Origin: Frankiales bacterium
GTDB lineage: Bacteria; Actinomycetota; Actinomycetes; JAFAQI01
NCBI GenBank assembly: GCA_019246495.1
Contig: JAFAQI010000262.1
Span: 1-9,227 of the forward strand
DNA length: 9,227 nucleotides
Reading direction: 5' to 3'
In this document: positions 1 through 5,579 of the stretch, piece by piece
Numbering within the stretch: the stretch's first letter is position 1
How the letters are laid out: the number at the start of each line of letters is the position of its first letter
The notes under the pieces: model-generated
What the model saw: the letters and a program-made list of their open reading frames with translations, nothing else
Told to the model about the DNA's origin: nothing
Database searches by the model: none
Position numbers and translations under genes: made by a program

Positions 1-1
1 G

Positions 2-2032
2 CGCGCCGTCGTGACCATGGCCGTCGTGGCCGCGACCGTCGTCTACGGCGGCGCCACCACGGCGCCCGCGGCGACGCGCGCGCCGAGCTCGGGGGCTGTC
101 GCGACGACGGCTCCGAGCAGCAACCACATCGACATCCCGGCCGGCGCGCAGACCAAGGGCTACTCGACGACGCGCGTGACGCTCGCCGGCGGCGGGACAC
201 TCACCGCGGTCAACTTCGACAGCATCGAGCACACGGTCACCGCTGACGCGACAAACAGCCACGGGTTGCCACTGTTCGACGTGAACGTGCCGCCCAACAC
301 GACCGTGAACATCCCGGCCGCGAGCAAACTGGCGGCAGGCAGTTATGGATTCCATTGCTTCTATCACCCGCAGGTCATGCGCGGCACGCTGATCATCTCC
401 GGCGGCAGTGGCGTCGTACATCCGGTGCCGCCGAAGTTCGAGCAGCCGCTGCTCATCCCACCGAAGCTGATCTCCGCGCACATTCGCATTCCGATCAAGA
501 AGGCGTCGGTGCGCGTGCTTCCGCACGGGCCGCTCACCCACATGTGGACCTACGGCGGCAGCTATCCCGGGCCGACGATCATGCGACCAGTCGGCCACGA
601 CACAAAGGTCACGTTCGTCGACAAGCTGCCGCGCTCGGCCGGCTCACTGACCGTGCACCTGCACGGCGACCATCACTCGTCCGCGGCCGACGGGCAGCCG
701 ACGACGCACCTCATCAAGCCCGGTCAGGCGCACACTTACGACTACCCCCTGACCGACGGCGGCCGCGCCGAACGCGGTGCATCGCTCTGGTATCACGACC
801 ACCTCATGGGCCGCACCGGACGCAACGTCTGGATGGGCCTGCAGGGCATGTTCATCCTGACCGACCCGCTCGAGCGCAAGTTACCGTTGCCGACCGGCAA
901 GTACGACGTGCCGCTGCTGGTCTCGGAGCGGACGTTCACCAGTCACAACCAGCTGACCGTGCCGTTCCCGGCGCACGTCTCGATGACGCACACCGGACCG
1001 CAGGCTCCGCCGGACGACGCAACCGTCGGCAAGCAGGTGCTCGCCAACGGGCGGTTCGCGCCGTACCTGAAGGTCGGCACGCATCGCTATCGCATCCGGC
1101 TCTACAACGGGTCCAACTTCACGCCGTACGACTTCGTGCTGTCCGACGGCCGGCCGTTCGTGCAGATCGGCACCGGCAACGGGCTGTTGCCGAAACCCGT
1201 CGTGCGACAGGACATCCTGCTCGGCCCGGCGCAACGCGCGGACATCGTCGTCGACTTCCACCGTGAGCTGCACAAGAACGTGCTGCTCGAAAGCCAGCCC
1301 CGCACGGATCGGCGACCGTCGAACGCGATCGGCACGCCGTCCGTCGCAATCATGCAGTTCCGGGTGACCAAGAACATCTCGCGCGACCGCACGAGCATTC
1401 CGTCGCGGCTGCGGACGCCGCCGCCGATCAAGGTGCCGCACAAGGTGAGCAAGACCTGGACGTTCAACGTCGCAGGCAACAAGAACGGCGCGGGCAGCTA
1501 CTGGACCGTCAACGGCAAGCCCTTCGACCCCAAGCGGGTCGACGCGAAGGTGAAGCTCGGCTCGACGCAGCTCTGGCGGCTGCACAACGCGAGTCCCATC
1601 ACGCACTTCATCCACCTGCACGAAGAGCAGTGGCACACGGTCTCGCGGGACGGGCACAAGCCGCCGGCGTGGGAGCGCGGTCTCGAGGACACCTGGAAGC
1701 TGGACCCTGGTGAGACCGTGACGGTCGCCGCGCGGTTCACCGACCACACCGGCGTCTTCATGATCCACTGCCACATGCTCAACCACGAGGACGACGGCCT
1801 CATGACGCAGTTCGAGGTCGTCCGGCCGCACTCGCGGTCCGCCGTGCGAGCGGCGAGCGCACCCGTGCCGACGCCGCGGGTTGCGATCTCGCGGCAGCTG
1901 ACGCGGGTGTTCGCCCGCGCGCTGTCCCCCTCGCGGCTGCTGGCGTCGAAGCCGGGCTACATGTGCCTCGCCCGCGGCCGGCGGATGAACGCGAGCCGAC
2001 TGCCGATGGCGATGCCGTCACTCGCGTTCTGA
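2..2032 (+). CDS. Exported cupredoxin-multicopper oxidase fusion (laccase/CotA-like), probably 5' partial
   Basis: Likely extracytoplasmic copper oxidase that takes electrons from a substrate (phenolic, metal ion or other; not predictable) and reduces O2 to water. Residues are numbered from the GTG at 11. The frame is open to the window edge, and the N-terminus (MAVVAATVVYGG) looks like the hydrophobic core of a signal peptide lacking its basic start, so the true start is probably upstream. Residues ~38-131 form a cupredoxin with type-1 copper ligands H74, C116, H119 and probably M123. Residues ~150-606 form a three-domain multicopper oxidase with all trinuclear-site motifs: HLHG (H216, H218), WYHDH (H262, H264), HFIHLH (H532, H535, H537) and HCHMLNHEDDGLM (H586, C587, H588, H592). 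LWYHDH and HCHxLxHEDD resemble the CotA/bilirubin oxidase/phenoxazinone synthase branch. The axial type-1 position (C+10) is Leu597, not Met. A basic Ser/Arg/Pro-rich tail follows (~607-673). The family is certain, the substrate unknown. Confidence 0.93.
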   Translation, partial: RAVVTMAVVAATVVYGGATTAPAATRAPSSGAVATTAPSSNHIDIPAGAQTKGYSTTRVTLAGGGTLTAVNFDSIEHTVTADATNSHGLPLFDVNVPPNTTVNIPAASKLAAGSYGFHCFYHPQVMRGTLIISGGSGVVHPVPPKFEQPLLIPPKLISAHIRIPIKKASVRVLPHGPLTHMWTYGGSYPGPTIMRPVGHDTKVTFVDKLPRSAGSLTVHLHGDHHSSAADGQPTTHLIKPGQAHTYDYPLTDGGRAERGASLWYHDHLMGRTGRNVWMGLQGMFILTDPLERKLPLPTGKYDVPLLVSERTFTSHNQLTVPFPAHVSMTHTGPQAPPDDATVGKQVLANGRFAPYLKVGTHRYRIRLYNGSNFTPYDFVLSDGRPFVQIGTGNGLLPKPVVRQDILLGPAQRADIVVDFHRELHKNVLLESQPRTDRRPSNAIGTPSVAIMQFRVTKNISRDRTSIPSRLRTPPPIKVPHKVSKTWTFNVAGNKNGAGSYWTVNGKPFDPKRVDAKVKLGSTQLWRLHNASPITHFIHLHEEQWHTVSRDGHKPPAWERGLEDTWKLDPGETVTVAARFTDHTGVFMIHCHMLNHEDDGLMTQFEVVRPHSRSAVRAASAPVPTPRVAISRQLTRVFARALSPSRLLASKPGYMCLARGRRMNASRLPMAMPSLAF

Positions 2033-2057
2033 GACCGATTCGCAACAGACCTCGGGC

Positions 2058-2090
2058 AGGAGGCCAGAGGCGGCGCGCGAAGTCCGCGCC
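2058..2090 (+). promoter_or_regulatory. Distant Shine-Dalgarno plus hairpin before the M28 peptidase start
   Basis: A perfect AGGAGG lies at 2058-2063, 27 nt before the ATG at 2091, too far for normal initiation. Between them is a perfect 6-bp GC stem, GGCGCG at 2072-2077 with CGCGCC at 2085-2090 and a 7-nt loop, ending exactly at the start codon. Folding would bring the effective SD-to-start spacing to 8 nt. No in-frame ATG, GTG or TTG sits at normal spacing from the AGGAGG. The bridging role is inference; a weaker AGAGG at 2066-2070 is also present. Confidence 0.5.
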
Positions 2091-4028
2091 ATGACCGGAC
2101 AGCCTCGCTCCTCCGCCCGCCGCGTGGCCGCTGTCGGCGCGAGCTTGACCATCGTCCTCGCTCTCGCGGCACCGTCCGCCGCGTGGGCCGGGCGATCGAC
2201 CAGCCATCGGCCGCATCGTGCAGAGAGCAGCGGCAGCCTTCCGGTGGCGGACGAGAACTACCAGTACGCGCAGCTCTACTTCATGTCGAGCAACTACCTG
2301 ATGCGCTACTCCGGCCAGGACGGCCCGCCCGGTGACCTCAACCCCGCCGACGGCAACCTCCCGCCGCAACTCAACGGCTGGCAGGAGTTCTACCTGCATT
2401 GGAAGCAGCAGGTCACGTCGCCGAAGGTCATGGGTGCGTTCGCCAAGGATTTGCACGTCGACGACCACAACTTCCAGCAGGCGACCGCGTCGTTCTTCGG
2501 GCCGCCGCCGCCGTACCAGTCGGACGTGCGGACCGTGACGATCCCCGGTGCGAAGTGTCCCGGCCAGACCGTGCTCATCGCCGGTCACCCGGACTCGACG
2601 ACGTTGCTCAACACCGGCAACGGTTCGGCGTACGACGACACCTCGGGCATCACGATGGGAATGGCCGAGCTGCGGTCGATGACGAAGTGGTGGACGAAGC
2701 ACCACACGTGGCCGGCAAGAACGTTCCGCGTCGCGATGTTCGACGGCGAGGAGGAGGGGCTCTACGGCTCCTACTACTACGCGAGCCATCTCATCCCGCC
2801 CGGGCCGCAGGGCAAGATCGTGCTCGTCGCCAACATGGACCAGAACGGCATGGAATATCCGGCGCATCCGGCCGGGTCGCAGCAGACGACGTTCGGCTCG
2901 GGCTTCTGGTACACGAACGTGAATGCCTCGCCGTTGAAGGACTTCAGCATCTACTCCGGCAGTGCGCACGTGATGCCGACCGCGTTCAAGCGCAACTTGT
3001 CGTCGATCAAGCACTTCCGAGCAGTGCTGGCCGCCTCGGTCCGCAAAGCGTTCGTCGTGCTGGGTGCCAGGTATCACCACCGCATCCCGCTCGAGAACCC
3101 CATCGAGGGCGGCAAGACGATCCCGGCGTACGTGCTGTCGGACATCAAGAAGTTCACGCCGGTGCAGGACGACACTCTCGGTCGCACCGATCAAGTTCCG
3201 TTCGTGCAGCAGGGCATCCCGGGCTATGGCATCGTCGGCGCGTTCGACAGCGACGCGACGGACAACCCGCTGGAGAAACCCAACAGTCCGCTGACCCCGC
3301 TGGGCGCGAACGGCATCCCGCAGATTGCTGGCTACGACACCCCACGCGACAACATGACGCACTTCAACCTCATGGCGTCGGGCACGACTGGTGGTCCACT
3401 CGGGCAGACCGGGTCGGTCGAACTGCGGCGCGCGCTGGAGCTCCCGATGACGTGGACGCTCTATCTCATCGCGCGGCCGGAGTACGTCGGCGGCGTGCCG
3501 CACCCGACCAAGCCGGTTGCTTACTTCGAGGCGCTGCCGACGGCTGCCAAGCCCGGCCGTCCGGTCTCGCTGAACGGCGCGATCACGGCGGCGAACGGGC
3601 ACAGCGGCCTGCACTACGCGTGGGACTTCGGTGACGGCTCGCACGGCAACGGCGCCGTCGTGAAACACACCTATGCCAAGGCCGGGTGGTATCTCGCGAA
3701 GCTCGGCGTGAAGGCGAGCGACGGCGCGACGAGTGGCTACGAGCAGCTCATCAAGGTCGGCCACCCGAGCGGCCACCGACCCGCGTCGAACCGGTGCGGC
3801 CTGTTGAGCGCCGCGGCGTTGCACACGTTGACGAAGGGCCTCGGCGGCTCGTCCTCCGGCAGCGGGTCGGCCGGCAACGGTTCGAATGGCAGCAACGGCT
3901 CGAAGGCGGGCGGCGGATCGGGATCGCTCGCGAGCAGCGGCCTGTCGCCGGTCCTCGCGCCGACCGGTCTCGCCGTACTCGCGACCGCTCTCGTTCTCGC
4001 CCGCCGCCGCCGGACCCCTAGCCGATGA
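2091..4028 (+). CDS. Secreted M28-family metallopeptidase with PKD domain and C-terminal LAPTG-type anchor
   Basis: Probable zinc aminopeptidase/carboxypeptidase-type enzyme acting outside the cell. A signal peptide spans residues ~1-33 (basic start, hydrophobic 12-30, AWA-G cleavage site). M28 landmarks in order: GHPDS (H166, D168), AYDDTSG (bridging Asp D182), FDGEEEGLYGS (catalytic E220, ligand E221), NMDQNG (D250) and TDQVPFVQQGIPG (366-378). The last metal-ligand site, normally His in an HTxxD motif, reads YDTPRD, so D416 takes the His place. The stretch between D250 and residue 366 is long for the family. A PKD domain covers ~474-556, with WDFGDGS at 511-517 and HTY at 526-528. A Gly/Ser/Asn linker (~585-615) leads to LAPTG (622-626), a hydrophobic run and RRRR, matching the LAxTG signal of class E sortases. 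The ATG at 2091 is chosen because it begins a good signal peptide. Family firm; activity and substrate uncertain. Confidence 0.92.
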   Translation: MTGQPRSSARRVAAVGASLTIVLALAAPSAAWAGRSTSHRPHRAESSGSLPVADENYQYAQLYFMSSNYLMRYSGQDGPPGDLNPADGNLPPQLNGWQEFYLHWKQQVTSPKVMGAFAKDLHVDDHNFQQATASFFGPPPPYQSDVRTVTIPGAKCPGQTVLIAGHPDSTTLLNTGNGSAYDDTSGITMGMAELRSMTKWWTKHHTWPARTFRVAMFDGEEEGLYGSYYYASHLIPPGPQGKIVLVANMDQNGMEYPAHPAGSQQTTFGSGFWYTNVNASPLKDFSIYSGSAHVMPTAFKRNLSSIKHFRAVLAASVRKAFVVLGARYHHRIPLENPIEGGKTIPAYVLSDIKKFTPVQDDTLGRTDQVPFVQQGIPGYGIVGAFDSDATDNPLEKPNSPLTPLGANGIPQIAGYDTPRDNMTHFNLMASGTTGGPLGQTGSVELRRALELPMTWTLYLIARPEYVGGVPHPTKPVAYFEALPTAAKPGRPVSLNGAITAANGHSGLHYAWDFGDGSHGNGAVVKHTYAKAGWYLAKLGVKASDGATSGYEQLIKVGHPSGHRPASNRCGLLSAAALHTLTKGLGGSSSGSGSAGNGSNGSNGSKAGGGSGSLASSGLSPVLAPTGLAVLATALVLARRRRTPSR

Positions 4029-4035
4029 TGGTGTC

Positions 4036-4464
4036 GTGACCACCACGATGACGGCTGCCGCGTCGGCACCGGACGGCCGCGCGATGCGCGCCTACTGGGA
4101 CCGGCTGTGCGCCGGGACCATCGAGGTGCTGCAAGCGGCGCGCCGCGACGCTTCGGACGACGCGGTGGTGTCGGCGTACCTGGAGAAGGTGATCGCCGCC
4201 GTGCGGGCGCTGCACGCGACCGCGGCGGGGAAGCGGCTAACACCCGTCGACGCCGCGCCGGGGCTGGTGCATGACGAGCCGCAGCAGCTGCGCGCCGACG
4301 ACCGCTACGCCGCGGCGGTTGCCGCGATCGACGGGCTTGCGCAGCACTGGCGGGACAAGCTGGGTGCGCCCGACTGGGACTGGGCCGGCCGCGGCTATCC
4401 GCCCGGCTGGACGAGCAGCGTCGGCGACCGGCTGCGGGCCGGATTGTTCTACCGCAGCCGTTGA
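4036..4464 (+). CDS. Hypothetical protein, 142 residues
   Basis: I do not recognise this protein. It starts 7 nt after the stop of the M28 peptidase gene, most likely at GTG 4036 (MTTTMTAAAS...), or at the in-frame ATG 4048. No convincing Shine-Dalgarno is visible, so translation may be coupled to the upstream gene. The product is soluble-looking, with no signal peptide or membrane segment. It is rich in Ala, Asp and Arg and probably mostly helical (residues ~15-65 and ~90-112). The C-terminal part is distinctive and aromatic: QHWRDKLG, DWDWAGRGYPPGW, then RAGLFYRSR at the end. It is probably cytoplasmic. Support comes from a continuous open frame with the expected high third-position GC and sensible spacing to both neighbours. 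The frame stays open upstream to 3886, but that part overlaps the peptidase gene and is not credible. Confidence 0.6.
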   Translation: MTTTMTAAASAPDGRAMRAYWDRLCAGTIEVLQAARRDASDDAVVSAYLEKVIAAVRALHATAAGKRLTPVDAAPGLVHDEPQQLRADDRYAAAVAAIDGLAQHWRDKLGAPDWDWAGRGYPPGWTSSVGDRLRAGLFYRSR

Positions 4465-4511
4465 CCCGCTCTTTAACTCGTCGACCGGCCCGACCGCGCT
4501 GACGTTGGCAT

Positions 4512-4517
4512 TACCGT
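4512..4517 (+). promoter_or_regulatory. -10-like element (TACCGT) for the AraC-type regulator gene
   Basis: TACCGT fits the actinobacterial -10 pattern TAnnnT and ends 6 nt before the GTG start at 4524. That is the spacing expected for a leaderless mRNA whose first base is the start codon. No clear -35 hexamer is visible. The overlapping GTGAGG at 4516-4521 is too close to the GTG to be a good Shine-Dalgarno. Confidence 0.45.
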
Positions 4518-4523
4518 GAGGCT

Positions 4524-4937
4524 GTGACGCCGGAGGAGCTCGCCAATCTCGCGCATCTACGCCGGGCGCGCGACCTGATCGACAGGGACTATGCGCGGCC
4601 GCTCGACGTCCCTGCGCTTGCCCGCGCGGCGCTCATGTCGCCGGCACACTTCTCGCGACAGTTCCGCGCGGCGTACGGCGAGACGCCCTACAGCTACCTG
4701 ATGACGCGACGCATCGAACGCGCGAAGTCGCTGCTGCGGCAAGGCATGTCGGTCACCGACGCGTGCTTCGCCGTCGGATGTACGTCGCTCGGCTCGTTCA
4801 GCTCACGGTTCACGGAGATCGTCGGCGAGACGCCGTCGCAATACCGCGCCCGCGACCACAGCGACCTCCAGACCGTGCCGCCCTGCGTGACGATGATCCA
4901 GACGCGGCCGCGGCGGCGTACGGCGACAAGGGCCTGA
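4524..4937 (+). CDS. AraC-family helix-turn-helix transcriptional regulator (DNA-binding domain only)
   Basis: Cytoplasmic DNA-binding protein of 137 residues. It is almost only the AraC/XylS double helix-turn-helix: first HTH ~28-48 (LDVPALARAALMSPAHFSRQF), linking helix ~56-73 (RRIERAKSLL), second HTH ~76-96, and the family signature GETPSQYR at 101-108. There is no ligand-binding domain, unlike full-length members of about 300 residues. The C-terminal tail (~111-137) has PPCVTMIQTRP followed by a basic run. The VOC gene starts 53 nt downstream on the same strand. Short AraC-type regulators next to VOC proteins are a recurrent arrangement in actinobacteria, so it probably regulates that gene and perhaps itself (inference). 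GTG 4524 is chosen because it starts the conserved domain and fits the -10-like TACCGT just upstream. Confidence 0.92.
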   Translation: MTPEELANLAHLRRARDLIDRDYARPLDVPALARAALMSPAHFSRQFRAAYGETPYSYLMTRRIERAKSLLRQGMSVTDACFAVGCTSLGSFSSRFTEIVGETPSQYRARDHSDLQTVPPCVTMIQTRPRRRTATRA

Positions 4938-4978
4938 GCCGAGCAGGATCGGAGAAGCACCCGCGGGCACACGCGCCC

Positions 4979-4984
4979 TACGGT
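4979..4984 (+). promoter_or_regulatory. -10-like element (TACGGT) for the VOC protein gene
   Basis: TACGGT matches TAnnnT and ends exactly 6 nt before the ATG at 4991, the same geometry as in front of the upstream AraC gene (TACCGT, 6 nt, GTG). The nearest GGAG, at 4951-4954, is 36 nt from the ATG and too far to act as a Shine-Dalgarno. A leaderless transcript is the simplest reading. No strong -35 is seen. Confidence 0.45.
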
Positions 4985-4990
4985 CGAGCC

Positions 4991-5389
4991 ATGACAGTCA
5001 CCGTGGCGACCATGTTCATCATCGTCAACGACCCGGACGAGGCGCTGGGCTTCTATCGCGACGGGCTCGGGCTCGAGGTCCGCAACGACGTGGCGTCCGA
5101 CGGCTTCCGCTGGGTCACCGTCGGCTCGCCGGATCAGGACGTCGAGATCGTCCTCACACAGCCGCACGGCGGACGGTCACCGGCGGACGGCGACGCGTTG
5201 CAGGCGCTCGTCACCAAGGGCGCGCTGCAAGCCGCGATCTTCCGCACCGACGACCTGGACACGTTGTTCGAGAAGCTCCGGGCGTCGGGCGCCGAGGTCA
5301 TGCAGGAGCCGGCCGACCAGTTCTGGGGTGCCCGCGACTGCGCCTTCCGCGACCCCTCCGGCAACCTGGTGCGCATCGCGCAGGCCTGA
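4991..5389 (+). CDS. VOC family protein (glyoxalase/bleomycin-resistance/dioxygenase fold)
   Basis: Small cytoplasmic protein of 132 residues with two beta-alpha-beta-beta-beta modules. The first is ~5-60 (FIIVNDPDEALGFYRDGLGL), the second ~78-132 (AAIFRTDDLDTLFEKLRASGAEV, then DCAFRDPSGNLVRI). Members include glyoxalase I, antibiotic-binding resistance proteins and extradiol dioxygenases. Here the usual metal-binding Glu of the final strand (GNxIEL) is Arg128 in GNLVRI, and no His stands at the usual first-strand position. A metal-dependent enzyme is therefore unlikely, and a ligand-binding or sequestering role is more plausible. The frame is open upstream to 4763 inside the AraC gene, but the ATG at 4991 gives the full domain at normal family length. 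The adjacent AraC-type regulator suggests response to a toxic small molecule (inference); the ligand is unknown. Confidence 0.92.
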   Translation: MTVTVATMFIIVNDPDEALGFYRDGLGLEVRNDVASDGFRWVTVGSPDQDVEIVLTQPHGGRSPADGDALQALVTKGALQAAIFRTDDLDTLFEKLRASGAEVMQEPADQFWGARDCAFRDPSGNLVRIAQA

Positions 5390-5442
5390 CAATCCGCAGT
5401 CGGTCGGAAAACGACAAATCCGGACGTAAGTAAGAGTGGCGG

Positions 5443-5463
5443 ACGGGTCGTGCCGCGACCCGT
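5443..5463. promoter_or_regulatory. Perfect 8-bp inverted repeat (possible operator or hairpin)
   Basis: ACGGGTCG at 5443-5450 and CGACCCGT at 5456-5463 are exact reverse complements around TGCCG. No T-run follows, so it is not a classical intrinsic terminator for the VOC gene. It abuts a -10-like TACCGT at 5463-5468, so as DNA it could be an operator in the promoter of the gene starting at 5580. As RNA it could be a stem in the leader or a T-less terminator. Confidence 0.4.
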
Positions 5464-5468
5464 ACCGT
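5463..5468 (+). promoter_or_regulatory. -10-like element (TACCGT) upstream of the IPT-repeat gene
   Basis: Identical to the hexamer in front of the AraC gene at 4512-4517. Transcription would begin near 5475 and give a leader of about 105 nt before the GTG at 5580. No convincing -35 is present, so this is weakly supported. Confidence 0.25.
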
Positions 5469-5473
5469 CTGCT

Positions 5474-5529
5474 GTGACGATCCGTCGAGTAGGCGTCACC
5501 GGCTGCGACGTTCGTTGACGGGGGCCTAC
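5474..5529 (+). other. Candidate structured 5' leader with mutually exclusive stems
   Basis: GTGACG (5474-5479) pairs perfectly with CGTCAC (5494-5499). GTAGGC (5489-5494) pairs with GCCTAC (5524-5529). CGTC (5494-5497) can also pair with GACG at 5507-5510 or 5517-5520. The stems share bases, so they cannot all form at once, as in switching leaders. I cannot assign it to a known riboswitch class by eye. Confidence 0.3.
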
Positions 5530-5563
5530 ACCTCCCTGTCCTGCGCGCCTGCGACGCCAGCCT

Positions 5564-5570
5564 GAGGGAG
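5564..5570 (+). promoter_or_regulatory. Shine-Dalgarno of the IPT-repeat gene
   Basis: GAGGGAG ends 9 nt before GTG 5580, a good spacing. This favours GTG 5580 over the in-frame GTG 5604 and ATG 5616, neither of which has a comparable site. Confidence 0.65.
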
Positions 5571-5579
5571 AGCCACAGA

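Noticed and set aside
355..1266. A 303-codon + strand frame inside the oxidase gene
   Set aside because: Its Arg/Ala/His-rich translation has no domain, and it lies within the oxidase frame, which contains all copper-binding motifs.
3886..4035. Upstream extension of the 142-residue hypothetical protein
   Set aside because: It overlaps the end of the peptidase gene in another frame and is Arg/Ala-rich noise. GTG 4036 or ATG 4048 is a more natural start just after the peptidase stop.
1800..4046. A 748-codon open frame on the - strand across the peptidase gene
   Set aside because: Its translation is low-complexity Arg/Ala/Val-rich with no recognisable domain, and the + strand carries the complete M28 and PKD motifs. 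It is an antisense shadow of GC-rich coding DNA.
4763..4990. N-terminal extension of the VOC protein to 208 residues
   Set aside because: This part overlaps the AraC gene in another frame and translates to Arg-rich sequence without similarity to the VOC fold. ATG 4991 gives the normal family length.
5403..5463. Intrinsic terminator after the VOC gene
   Set aside because: Neither GTCG-GAAAA-CGAC at 5403-5415 nor the palindrome at 5443-5463 is followed by a T-run. The first stem is only 4 bp, so a terminator cannot be supported.
5515..5543. TTGACG at 5515-5520 as a -35 for the giant gene
   Set aside because: No matching -10 hexamer lies 16-19 nt downstream, and the implied start would be very close to the Shine-Dalgarno.
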